NCBI GenBank assembly: GCA_937937835.1 | Contig: CALDBJ010000070.1 | Span: 1-44,900 of the forward strand | DNA: 44,900 bases | Direction of reading: 5' to 3' | From: an uncultured Collinsella sp. | GTDB lineage: Bacteria; Actinomycetota; Coriobacteriia; Coriobacteriales; Coriobacteriaceae | Shown: positions 35,874 to 43,626 of the stretch, piece after piece | Layout: the number at the start of each line of letters is the position of its first letter | How positions within the stretch are numbered: the stretch's first letter is position 1 | Program-made: the position numbers and the translations under genes | Notes under the pieces: model-generated | Told to the model about the DNA's origin: nothing | Seen by the model: the letters and a program-made list of their open reading frames with translations, nothing else | The model's database searches: none

Positions 35874-36884
35874 ATGCCCACACCAGGCAAGCGCCCATCC
35901 ATGCGCCAGATTGCCGTCGCGGCCGGCGTATCCGTCGCCACGGTCTCCCACGTCATCAACGGCAGCGGCCGTTTTTCCGAAGACACCCGCAAACGCGTGG
36001 AAGCCGCCCTAAAGGAATACGGCTACGTCACGAACATGGCGGCGAAGAGCCTCCGTATGGCCCAGTCCCGGACCATCGGCATGATCGTGCCGGACATCTC
36101 CAACGACTTCTTTTCCAAGATCGCCCTGCATGTGGAGCGCGAGCTGGCAACCGAGGACTACTCGGTCTTTGTTTGCAACAGCGCCAATGACCCCGCCCGC
36201 GAGCGTGACTACTTCCGCACGCTGGCAAGCAAGCAGGCCGACGGTATCATCTGTATCTCCGGCCTGCGCAGGCTCGACGGCGAGTTCGTCCCCCACGGAA
36301 TCCCCGTGGTCTGCATCGACCGTGCGCCCGAAAACGACCTCGGTTTCCCACACGTGGGCTCCGACAACATCGGCGGTGGCTACATGGCGACCGAGCACCT
36401 CATCGAGCGCGGCTGCAAGGACATCCTGAGCATCTCGAGTTTTACCGCCAACTACCCCGGCAACGAGCGCCAGATGGGCTACGAGCGGGCGCTCGCCGCG
36501 CACGGAATGCCGCTACGCCGCGACTACCAGCTGTTTGTCTCGGGTAAGCAGCCGAGCATCATCGAGTCGGAAGAGCTCGTGACCGACTTCCTCTCCACGG
36601 GCTACCCCGTCGACGGCGTCTTCGCCCATAGCGACCACGCAGCCGTGGGCGCGCTGCGTGCGCTCGTTGCCGCCGGCAAGCGCGTACCCGAAGACGTCCG
36701 TCTCATCGGCTTCGACGATTCCGTTTACGCGCAGCTTCCGACGCCGCAAATCAGCACCATCCGCCGCTTCCCCGAGCGCCTCGCGCACGAGGGATGTCAG
36801 GCCCTGCTCGCCCTGCTGCGCGGCGAAGAGCCCGAGATGGAGACGCTTGTCCCCGTTAAGCTCGTGCAACGCGCGAGCAGCTAG
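35874..36884 (+). CDS. LacI-family regulator of the rare-sugar cassette
   Basis: 336 residues: N-terminal LacI HTH (MRQIAVAAGVSVATVSHVINGSG), hinge helix (NMAAKSLRMAQS), then the periplasmic-binding-like effector domain (TIGMIVPDISNDFFSKIA to the C-terminus). It is closest in style to RbsR/CcpA-like repressors that bind a sugar or sugar phosphate. AGCAGGAGG precedes the ATG. It is divergent in function but convergent in direction with rpiB; the next gene ends 42 bases away. The matching operators place lacI itself and the epimerase-isomerase pair under its control. Confidence 0.92.
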   Translation: MPTPGKRPSMRQIAVAAGVSVATVSHVINGSGRFSEDTRKRVEAALKEYGYVTNMAAKSLRMAQSRTIGMIVPDISNDFFSKIALHVERELATEDYSVFVCNSANDPARERDYFRTLASKQADGIICISGLRRLDGEFVPHGIPVVCIDRAPENDLGFPHVGSDNIGGGYMATEHLIERGCKDILSISSFTANYPGNERQMGYERALAAHGMPLRRDYQLFVSGKQPSIIESEELVTDFLSTGYPVDGVFAHSDHAAVGALRALVAAGKRVPEDVRLIGFDDSVYAQLPTPQISTIRRFPERLAHEGCQALLALLRGEEPEMETLVPVKLVQRASS

Positions 36885-36926
36885 ACAGCGGGCAGCGAAT
36901 AGCCGCGTTTTTCTCTCGCATGTGCT

Positions 36927-37433
36927 CTATCCCACGCGCGACATGCAAAAAGCCCGCCACCAGCCGCGTGCTTCCTCCGCACGTACGAGCTGACGAGCCT
37001 CGATCTGGCGAATCATATCGATGCGTCGCTGGTGACGGCCGCCCTCGAACTCGCCGGTGAGCCAGGCGTCGACAATCATTTTGGCCAGCTCGATGCCTAC
37101 CACACGAGCACCAAATGCGAGCATGTTGGTGTTGTTGTGCTCGCGCGACAGGCGAGCGGAATACGGCTCAGAGCAGGTGCAGCAACGGATACCGCGCACC
37201 TTGTTGGCGGCAAGCGAGATGCCCACACCCGTACCGCAGATAACGATACCGCGATCAACCTCGCCGGACATGACAGCGTCCGCCACGGCCTCACCCGCGA
37301 TGGGATAGTCAAAGCGCTCGGTGCTGTCCGTACCGAAGTTCACGACTTCGTAGCCGTACTTCTCCTGGATATACGCCGTGATGGCTTCCTTGTACTCGAC
37401 TGCGACGTGGTCGTTTCCAATACCGATCTTCAA
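36927..37433 (-). CDS. RpiB/LacAB-family sugar-phosphate isomerase, probable allose-6-phosphate isomerase
   Basis: An aldose-ketose isomerase of 168 residues. Family residues are visible: DH near the N-terminus (GNDHVAVEYK), the catalytic Cys in CGTGVGIS, SREHN and GGRHQRRID. The C-terminal 20 residues (ending AFCMSRVG) exceed the usual length of about 150. RpiB enzymes interconvert ribose-5-P and ribulose-5-P, and many also act on allose-6-P. The neighbouring AlsE-like epimerase favours allose-6-P to allulose-6-P here. The start codon is TTG at 37433, supported by GGAAAGGGG; no in-frame ATG fits. It is 72 bases after the epimerase gene, in the same operon. Confidence 0.85.
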   Translation of the reverse strand: MKIGIGNDHVAVEYKEAITAYIQEKYGYEVVNFGTDSTERFDYPIAGEAVADAVMSGEVDRGIVICGTGVGISLAANKVRGIRCCTCSEPYSARLSREHNNTNMLAFGARVVGIELAKMIVDAWLTGEFEGGRHQRRIDMIRQIEARQLVRAEEARGWWRAFCMSRVG

Positions 37434-37505
37434 AAGAGACCCCTTTCCATAAGAACCATTCGCGCATGCCGCGCGCTCAATCCGTCCTAATTCGCCGTTC
37501 CGCTT

Positions 37506-38159
37506 CTAATACACCTCGCCGGCGCGCAAACGGCGCAGACACTCCTCGTAACCAGCGTCCTTGCCAAACAGCGCACTGGTGCCCAGGATAAATCCGTCCG
37601 CGCCAATGGCGGACAGGTCGCGCACGCGCTCGGGCGAGCAGGCGCCGTCGATCATGAGCTTGAAGCCAAAGCGCTCCTTCAGCGCGGCAAGGCGACGCAC
37701 CTTGTCGTTCGTGAACTCGATAAAGCTCTGACCGGCAAAACCCGGATTCACCGTCATGACCATCACGTAATCGCAGAGGTTCAACATCTCCTCGATCTCG
37801 GAGATAGAGGTGTCGGGGTTCACGGCGATACCGGCGCTCTTGCCGAGGGACTTAATCGCGGCGAGTGTCTTGACCACGTAACGCTCGGACTCCGGATGGA
37901 TATAGATGATGTCCGCGCCGGCGGAGGCGAAAAGTTCAACCTTGCTGGCAGGATTCTCGACCATAAGGTGCACGTCGACGAGCTTGTTGGTGGCAGCTCG
38001 CACGGCCTTGATGTCTTCGAGACCCATGGCGAAATTGGGAACGAAACTGCCGTCCATCACGTCGCAATGGAAGATGTCGATGCCGGCGGCGTCGAGATCC
38101 TCGACGGTCGCACGCAGATTGCCGTAGTCGGCGCACATGAGACTGGGGCAGAGCAGCAT
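37506..38159 (-). CDS. Ribulose-phosphate/allulose-6-phosphate 3-epimerase
   Basis: A TIM-barrel epimerase of 217 residues. Metal ligands are seen in HCDVMDG, VDVHLMVENP and MIDGACSP, and the loop motif MTVNPGFAGQSF is present. In housekeeping Rpe the last segments read VDGGI and GSAIF; here they are IDGAC and GTSALF, closer to AlsE (allulose-6-P 3-epimerase, GTSGLF as I recall it). I therefore favour allulose-6-P to fructose-6-P. AAGGAG precedes the ATG. It is the first gene of the pair with the RpiB-like isomerase and lies directly behind tandem LacI-type operators. Confidence 0.85.
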   Translation of the reverse strand: MLLCPSLMCADYGNLRATVEDLDAAGIDIFHCDVMDGSFVPNFAMGLEDIKAVRAATNKLVDVHLMVENPASKVELFASAGADIIYIHPESERYVVKTLAAIKSLGKSAGIAVNPDTSISEIEEMLNLCDYVMVMTVNPGFAGQSFIEFTNDKVRRLAALKERFGFKLMIDGACSPERVRDLSAIGADGFILGTSALFGKDAGYEECLRRLRAGEVY

Positions 38160-38201
38160 AGTGAACTCCTTATCTGCTCGGTGATTATCTACTCGGTGGT
38201 A

Positions 38202-38262
38202 ATTAATCGTTTAACCTTTATCTACAGTCTGGCTGATTAATCGTTTAACCACGTTGTTAACC
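38202..38262 (-). promoter_or_regulatory. Tandem LacI-type operators before the epimerase-isomerase operon
   Basis: ATTAATCGTTTAACC occurs exactly twice (38202-38216 and 38236-38250, 34 bases apart), plus a half-site GTTAACC at 38256-38262. Reversed, the motif is GGTTAAACGATTAAT, a LacI-family palindrome with central CG. A minus-strand TTAAAC/TAGATA promoter pair with an 18-bp spacer fits between the sites, so bound repressor would block it. Confidence 0.8.
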
Positions 38263-38424
38263 TGCAGGCTTTTCCAGATTCACAACGTTGCCATATTTGC
38301 CTATCTAGCTGGTATCATGCAGGAGCCCGCACCACGAAACGCTGTCGTATTCCCTAGGAAGAAATCCCGCTACGCGGACAGCAGCAGCCAGGGGCCGCAA
38401 TCCGCAGACCTGAGCCCGGACCCC

Positions 38425-39168
38425 CTACGCTCCAGACGTGATCAGGCGCGCGCACTGGGCGATCTTCTCGTCATAGGACTCCGCGATAATCGACACACCA
38501 TCGAACCCAAACGCGCGAACATTCGAGAACTGATGGAACTTCGAGCTGTCGCACAGCACGTACGCCTTATTCGAATTCTCGCGCACGATGCGCTTCTTCG
38601 CCGCCTCAACGTAGGAGGGCGTCATGACGCCGCGGTCCTCGTCAATCGCGTTGGTCCCGATAAACGCCTTATCGAAGTACAGATCGCGCAGGATCGATTC
38701 GGTCATAGAACCGCAGAACGAGGAGTTCACATAGTTGAACTCGCCACCCACCACGATGAGCTGGGCGCTCGTCTCGCTCTTAATCAGGCACGCCGAGGCA
38801 TCCGTCGTGTAAATTGTCACGTCGCGGTCGAGCAGCAGACGCAGCAGCGCCGTGCAGGTGGAACCCGAGTCCAAGTAGAGCGTGTCCCCGTCCTCAACAA
38901 AACGCAAGGCGACTTGGGCAATCTGTTCCTTCTCACTCCCGTGTAGGCCCGAACGCGTCGAGATACTCACCTCGTGGACAGCCGAGAGGAGCCTCACCGC
39001 GCCGCCCGAAAGATGCTCAACCTTGCCAAGCGCCTCCAGCTCCTTGAGGTCGCGACGTAGCGTCGAAATAGAGACGCCCGGCAGCTCCTCCTGCAGCTCG
39101 GAAATCCTCGCGAGGCCCGACTTCTGCAGGCACTCTACAATTCGCTCCTGGCGCTCATACGGAATCAT
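38425..39168 (-). CDS. DeoR-family regulator
   Basis: 247 residues: N-terminal DeoR HTH (MIPYERQERIVECLQKSG, then ISTLRRDLKELEALG) and the C-terminal sugar-phosphate sensor domain with SGSTC, YTTDAS, GGEF, IGTNAI and CDSSKF, all standard. The ATG at 39168 is chosen because GGAGAGG stands 8 bases ahead; an upstream ATG at 39210 has a poor site. It follows the PTS gene on the same strand with a 224-bp gap full of small inverted repeats. It probably controls the PTS/isomerase operon through the phased repeats at 41861-41900, while LacI controls the other operon. Confidence 0.9.
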   Translation of the reverse strand: MIPYERQERIVECLQKSGLARISELQEELPGVSISTLRRDLKELEALGKVEHLSGGAVRLLSAVHEVSISTRSGLHGSEKEQIAQVALRFVEDGDTLYLDSGSTCTALLRLLLDRDVTIYTTDASACLIKSETSAQLIVVGGEFNYVNSSFCGSMTESILRDLYFDKAFIGTNAIDEDRGVMTPSYVEAAKKRIVRENSNKAYVLCDSSKFHQFSNVRAFGFDGVSIIAESYDEKIAQCARLITSGA

Positions 39169-39294
39169 ATTGGGAACCTCTCCAAACCACTCTGCTTCAC
39201 GCTCGTTCATTTCTTTTCGAAAAGTGTAACGCACAAGCAGAATAGCGGCCGCCACCTGTTGCGATGACGACCGCTTAATCGATTGACCTACCCT

Positions 39295-39358
39295 CTCGTT
39301 CACAATTTGAACGAGGTTGACACACCTCGCGTAAGCGCGACGCTCTTCAAGCGAAGAG
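39295..39358 (-). repeat. Cluster of small inverted repeats between PTS and deoR genes
   Basis: A perfect 8-bp inverted repeat CTCGTTCA-CAATT-TGAACGAG (39295-39315) is followed by GAGGT..ACCTC (39313-39328), CGCG-TAAG-CGCG (39328-39339) and CTCTTC-AAGC-GAAGAG (39343-39358). The first is operator-like; the rest may fold in the mRNA and separate expression of the two genes. Confidence 0.6.
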
Positions 39359-39392
39359 AACGACCCTAGGAGAGGCGGCGCATCCGGGGCTC

Positions 39393-40769
39393 TTAGGCGA
39401 GCTGATCCTCCTTGCCGGTGAAGGCGAAGGCAAGAACACCGGCCACGACGGCGGAAATGAGCATGCCGACCATAGCCCAAGCGAAGTTCATGGGGTCGGA
39501 ACTCACGAAAGCCGGGAACGTAGTGACGGAACCGAAGGTGAACGCAGTGGTGACGACCTTCATGATACCGAGGAACGCGCCGCCGACGGCACCGCCGATG
39601 ATCTGCGCAAGCCAGACCTTCTTGTTCTTCACGAGCATACCGAACAGCGTGGGCTCGATGATGGCGGACAGGGCGATCGATACGACACCGGTCATCGCGA
39701 AGCTCTTGAGCTTCTGGTCGCGGGCCTTGAGGAACACGCCGAAGGCGCAGCCGATAACGGCGAAGTTGCAGGCGAAGGTGAAGGGGCAGATGTAGTCGAA
39801 GCCGTTCTGAGCGATGTTGTTGATCATGATGGGGTTCACGGCCCAGTGGATGCCCATGGACACCAGCACGGACCAGCCGCCGCCAACCAGCACGCCGGCG
39901 AACACGGAGCTGCGCTCTATCAGCCAGTTGACCACGAAGGCGATGGCCTCACCAGCGTAGACGCCCAGGGGACCGATGACGAGCATGGTGAGCGGAACCA
40001 TAACGATCAGGGAGATGGCGGGCAGCACGACGAGCTTGAGCATCTCGGAAACGTGCTCATCGAGCCACTTGTACAGGTACGAGTAGACCCAGACAGACAA
40101 GATGGCAGGGATAACCGTGGAGTTGTAGTTCATGAGAACCACGGGGATGCCGAAGAAGTCCGTCATGGCGCCGTTGCCCGCGTCGCCCATGAGGGCGATG
40201 AAGTCCGGGTAGAGCAGGCACGCTCCGAGCAGCGCCGACAGGTACGGGCTCGCGCCGAAGCGCTTGCCGGCGGAGAAGCCGAGCAGCACGGGCAGGAAGT
40301 AGAACACGCTCATGGCCAGGGTGTACAGGATGGTGTAGGTACCCGTGCCCTCAGCGATGATGCCGAGCTGGGCGGCCAGGATAACGAAGCCGCGCAGGAT
40401 ACCGGAGCCGGCCATGGCGGGCAGCAGCGGGGCAAAGATGCCGGAGATCGCGGAGAAGACTTGGCTGACGATGCTCTCGCCCTCGTCCTTGGTAGCAGCG
40501 GAGATTTCCACGCCCGAACCCTTGACCAGCGGCTCAAACTTCTCGTACAGCTTCGGGACCTCAGTGCCGATGAGAACCTGGTACTGACCGGCCTTGTTCA
40601 GCGTGTTCACAACGCCTTCGACTTCCTTGACCGCAGCGTCGTCGCAAGCCGCGTCGTCTTTGAGATTGAGGCGCAGGCGCGTCGCGCAGTGCGTCATGCC
40701 CGAGATGTTCTCGGGACCACCGACGGCGTCCAGAATCCCCTGAGCCATCGCGTTCCAGTCGCGTTTCAT
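39393..40769 (-). CDS. PTS EIIBC, glucose/beta-glucoside superfamily
   Basis: Sugar-specific permease of 458 residues. The N-terminal EIIB domain (about 1-85) has the phosphorylated Cys28 in THCATRLRL. The EIIC domain (about 105-455) has about ten membrane segments and the conserved IIEPTLFG. There is no EIIA domain, so it must use an EIIA-Glc-type protein from elsewhere. GGGGAGG, overlapping the previous stop, supplies the ribosome binding site; the gap is 3 bases. In Listeria a related beta-glucoside-type PTS gene accompanies allose genes (from memory), which fits the neighbours here, but the transported sugar is inferred. Confidence 0.9.
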   Translation of the reverse strand: MKRDWNAMAQGILDAVGGPENISGMTHCATRLRLNLKDDAACDDAAVKEVEGVVNTLNKAGQYQVLIGTEVPKLYEKFEPLVKGSGVEISAATKDEGESIVSQVFSAISGIFAPLLPAMAGSGILRGFVILAAQLGIIAEGTGTYTILYTLAMSVFYFLPVLLGFSAGKRFGASPYLSALLGACLLYPDFIALMGDAGNGAMTDFFGIPVVLMNYNSTVIPAILSVWVYSYLYKWLDEHVSEMLKLVVLPAISLIVMVPLTMLVIGPLGVYAGEAIAFVVNWLIERSSVFAGVLVGGGWSVLVSMGIHWAVNPIMINNIAQNGFDYICPFTFACNFAVIGCAFGVFLKARDQKLKSFAMTGVVSIALSAIIEPTLFGMLVKNKKVWLAQIIGGAVGGAFLGIMKVVTTAFTFGSVTTFPAFVSSDPMNFAWAMVGMLISAVVAGVLAFAFTGKEDQLA

Positions 40770-40772
40770 TGG

Positions 40773-41711
40773 TTACCTCCCCATTGCGCAGAAGAGCTCG
40801 CGGACAAGCTCGGCTGCCTTAATCGCGTCGTTTGCATCGATAACGGATTGGATCTTCTCCATGCTTACGGCCTCGATGGCGTCGTTGAGCAGATGGATCA
40901 TCTGGTCGTTCTGTGCAGCCTCGCCGGCAGCGGGCTCGATGACCGGGAACGTGTCGAAGTAGATTGCGCTGTCGTAACCGTGCTTCTTCACGTAGTAGAG
41001 GAACTCGAGGGTCTTCACCGGCGTGGACGTACCAATCATAAGGCCATCGTCGAAGCGACCGTTGCCGTCGTTTAGGTGAATGCCGTAGAGCTTGCCCTCG
41101 CGGCCGAACAGGTCCGCGGCCATGGCAGGGTTCTCGTGCTTCATGAGCATGTGGCAGTAATCCAGCGTGACGCCCAGGTTCGGGCGGTCTGCAGCGTTGA
41201 GAATCATGCCGGTCATACCCATGGAGTCGATGAACGCGTACGCGCGCTCCTCGTAGGGTTTGTACTCAATCGAGATCTTGAGGTCGGGCGCGTAGTCGCA
41301 AACCTTCTGGAATGCGGCTACGAGCTGGTCGAAGACGCGAGCGTAGGCGATCTGGAAGCTGTAGTCAAAGCCGTCGTGGCCGAGCCAGATGGTCACCGTG
41401 TTGCCACCGGCAGTGCGGCAGTAGTCGCACGCCTCGTAGCAGAGCTCAAGGGCTTCCGCGGCAAGGGCATCATCGGCATTGCCCAGGTCACCGTTGAGGA
41501 AGGCGTTGCGGAAGCGCAGCGCGCAGCCGTTCAGCTGCAGGTCGTGAGCTGCGAGCTTGGCGCCCATGTCCTCAGCCGTGACACCTGTGCAGTGCTCGGG
41601 GTAGTTGAGGTCGACGTGCGTGAGGCCCACGCTCTGGAACTCCGCGAACACGCGATCAAGATTCTTGTCGCCATCGCGAAAATAGGAGTTGATACGAGTT
41701 GCAAGCTTCAT
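40773..41711 (-). CDS. TIM-barrel sugar (phosphate) isomerase/epimerase
   Basis: 312 residues of the xylose-isomerase-like TIM barrel family (AP_endonuc_2). Likely metal ligands are seen in order: Glu in ISIEYKPYE, Asp and His in TLDYCHML, and His with Asp in IHLNDGNGRFDD. The final ligand region reads IYFDTFPV. It resembles rhamnose isomerase/tagatose 3-epimerase relatives, so it may convert a ketose, aldose or sugar phosphate imported by the downstream PTS. AAAGGACG precedes the ATG at 41711; the longer frame to 41840 runs through the promoter. It is the first gene of the operon with EIIBC. Confidence 0.82.
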   Translation of the reverse strand: MKLATRINSYFRDGDKNLDRVFAEFQSVGLTHVDLNYPEHCTGVTAEDMGAKLAAHDLQLNGCALRFRNAFLNGDLGNADDALAAEALELCYEACDYCRTAGGNTVTIWLGHDGFDYSFQIAYARVFDQLVAAFQKVCDYAPDLKISIEYKPYEERAYAFIDSMGMTGMILNAADRPNLGVTLDYCHMLMKHENPAMAADLFGREGKLYGIHLNDGNGRFDDGLMIGTSTPVKTLEFLYYVKKHGYDSAIYFDTFPVIEPAAGEAAQNDQMIHLLNDAIEAVSMEKIQSVIDANDAIKAAELVRELFCAMGR

Positions 41712-41827
41712 GCTTCTACGTCCTTTACCTTCGTCCTTGATCGTTTCTGCCCGTTCGAGCACCTGATCTATATCCGTAATTCGATAAGGGCCGCCGCCTG
41801 CGCGCCGGGGCTTACCCTGTGACATGT

Positions 41828-41900
41828 AGATTACTGCCACATAAGTTCATTTTCAATCAGTATTTTTCACTATTTTTCTCATTGTGTCAGAGTTTTTCAC
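41828..41900 (-). promoter_or_regulatory. Promoter with helically phased repeats upstream
   Basis: On the minus strand TTGAAA (41851-41856) and TAATCT (41828-41833) are 17 bases apart, a good sigma-70 promoter. Directly upstream are TATTTTTCAC (41861), TATTTTTCTC (41871) and AGTTTTTCAC (41891) on the plus strand, at 10- and 20-base spacing, so on one face of the helix. They are the best candidate for the DeoR-family regulator. Confidence 0.7.
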
Positions 41901-42143
41901 CGTATAAAGCCATCTACCTTGTGGTTTTGCTGTTAATCAAGTTTGACCATTCTTGAAATTACCTGATTTTTTCTGAATTAATTTGCCGTTTATCGGTAAA
42001 AATCGACCGCTCACGGCTGACGGCGACGCAAGATGGAAGATACTTGCATGAGGAAAAGCACTGAATTCCCAGCGCCGATTCGAATGACGCGATTGGTGAC
42101 GCGAGCGTCGACGGCCCGAATCTGCCGTCGGCCCCCACTAACC
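41901..42143. other. Intergenic before the IS110 array, no gene seen
   Basis: The first 90 bases are AT-rich and may hold further regulatory sites. The rest has no ribosome binding site with a convincing frame, and no RNA gene that I recognise. Confidence 0.4.
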
Positions 42144-42171
42144 AAAAACGGCGCCGCTCACGCGACGCCGT
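42144..42171 (-). terminator. Terminator behind the tRNA fragment
   Basis: On the minus strand a 10-bp stem (ACGGCGTCGC and GCGGCGCCGT, one wobble pair) with a GTGA loop is followed by TTTTT. It begins 9 bases after the CCA end of the tRNA remnant. Confidence 0.85.
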
Positions 42172-42180
42172 CATATTCCC

Positions 42181-42203
42181 TGGTGCCCCCGGGCGGATTC
42201 GAA
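42181..42203 (-). pseudogene. 3' fragment of a tRNA gene
   Basis: Read on the minus strand: T-loop TTCGAAT, T-stem 3' strand CCGCC, acceptor 3' strand CGGGGGC, discriminator A and CCA, followed by a terminator as for a real tRNA. The 5' side is missing: the bases preceding the T-loop (GGGGAGTT) do not pair with the T-stem, and the IS110 copy begins there. The intact tRNA would start GCCCCCG. It is either a tRNA broken by an insertion or the displaced 3' end left at one junction of an integrated element. The amino acid cannot be told. Confidence 0.65.
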
Positions 42204-42211
42204 AACTCCCC

Positions 42212-43355
42212 ATTACAGTCTGAAATAGGCCATCGATAAATTTCGATGGCGAGCATTCGGCGCATTGCCTACGATACGGGCAAGCCCCGAGGGGCCGCCG
42301 ATCGGGCGCCTCCGGATGGCCGTCTGCCCCTGCCCCGTAGAGGGCCCGGGGGGTGTTGCCACCGGGGGCGCTCGCCGCTCCGGACGACTGATAGGAAACT
42401 GCCGGGCGCAAGCGCCACGGCCAGGTAATGTGGGTGTCGCGGGGAGGGGTTCCGATCGGCCTACCGATTGGAGGATACCACCGTGGCACCAACTAGAATG
42501 CCGGAAGCCGTCATCGGGCTCGATGTCGGGAAATCGTCCCACTGGGCATGCGTCGCGACTCGAGATGGCGAGGTGCTGTTGAGCGCCCCCGTCGCGAACA
42601 GGGAGGACGACCTGGACTCGCTGTTCGGCCGCTTCCCCGATGCGCTCGTGGTCGTCGACCAGTCGCGCAACATAGGCGCCCTCGCGCTCGCCCGCGCCAG
42701 GGCGGCCGGGATGTCGGCGGCGTACCTGCCGGGACTCGCGGCGCACGGGGCCGCCAGGCTCTTCGCCGGCGACGCCAAGACCGACGAGCGAGACGCGATG
42801 GTCATCGCGAAGACGGCGCTTGGCATCCCCGACGCGCTCCTGCCGGTCGGAGACCCGGGCCCGACGATTGCGGCGGCGAGGGCGCTGGCCGCCCAGAGGA
42901 ACTTCCTGACCTGCGAGAACACTAGGAATAAGAACCGGCTGCGCAGCATCCTGCTGGAATCGTGCCCCGCCTTCGAGGCGCTGGTCGACCTGTCCGACGG
43001 GCCCCAGCTGAGGCTCATGGCATCCCTCGGCGGGGCCTGGTCGGTAGCCGACGCCGGGCCCCGCAGGGCGGCGGCGCTCACGCGTGGGGCGGCGCGCGGT
43101 AAGATCGAGGCCCTCGTCCGCTCGACAACCTCCTCGACAAGGCCGGATGCGTCGGTCGTCGCCGCCGAGGACCGGGCGGTGAAACTGCTCGCGCGCAGGA
43201 TATCCGAGAACTCGGCGGAGATCGAGGCGATCACGGCGGAGATCTCCGCCCTGCTCGAGGGCGACGATACCTACCGATGCCTCCTGACGGTGCCGGGCAT
43301 CGGGCCCAAAACCGCTTCCGAGCTTGCGATCTCCATCGACATCGAAGACTTCCCC
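42212..43355 (+). mobile_element. IS110-group element, copy 1, right part missing
   Basis: Identical as far as I can compare to the first 1144 bases of copy 2 (constant offset of 1144). It carries the left end and most of the transposase gene but breaks off within the transposase at GACTTCCCC, exactly where copy 2 begins. The left flank ends in CTCCCC, and that of copy 2 in TTCCCC, so CCCC is probably the shared target core. Confidence 0.85.
42230..42470 (+). ncRNA. Candidate bridge RNA region of IS110 copy 1
   Basis: The left non-coding end between the element border and the transposase, where IS110-group bridge RNAs are encoded. It begins with the hairpin CCATCGA-TAAATT-TCGATGG (42230-42249). 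It contains CGGGGGGTGTT (42347-42357), the exact reverse complement of the 11 bases AACACCCCCCG at the right junction of copy 2 (44890-44900), as expected for a donor-binding guide. Guides for the target site are not identified. The same segment recurs in copy 2 at 43374-43614. Confidence 0.5.
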
Positions 43356-43367
43356 ATTACAGTCTGA
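42483..43367 (+). pseudogene. Truncated IS110 transposase, copy 1
   Basis: Begins at GTG after GGAGG, like the intact copy, and has the whole DEDD domain (VIGLDVGKSSHWA, KTDERDAMVIAKTAL) and the coiled coil, but stops after IDIEDF, where the second element interrupts it; the last few codons come from the inserted left end. It lacks the C-terminal Transposase_20 region with the catalytic Ser, so it cannot be active by itself. Confidence 0.88.
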
Positions 43368-43373
43368 AATAGG

Positions 43374-43614
43374 CCATCGATAAATTTCGATGGCGAGCAT
43401 TCGGCGCATTGCCTACGATACGGGCAAGCCCCGAGGGGCCGCCGATCGGGCGCCTCCGGATGGCCGTCTGCCCCTGCCCCGTAGAGGGCCCGGGGGGTGT
43501 TGCCACCGGGGGCGCTCGCCGCTCCGGACGACTGATAGGAAACTGCCGGGCGCAAGCGCCACGGCCAGGTAATGTGGGTGTCGCGGGGAGGGGTTCCGAT
43601 CGGCCTACCGATTG
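43374..43614 (+). ncRNA. Candidate bridge RNA region of IS110 copy 2
   Basis: Same sequence as the region in copy 1; the 11-base donor-guide candidate is at 43491-43501. This copy has both a complete transposase and the matching right end, so it is the one likely to be functional. Confidence 0.5.
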
Positions 43615-43626
43615 GAGGATACCACC

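Noticed and set aside
37506..38159. Housekeeping ribulose-phosphate 3-epimerase (rpe)
   Set aside because: Not excluded, but the late motifs and the operon with LacI operators favour an AlsE-like enzyme, so no rpe symbol was given.
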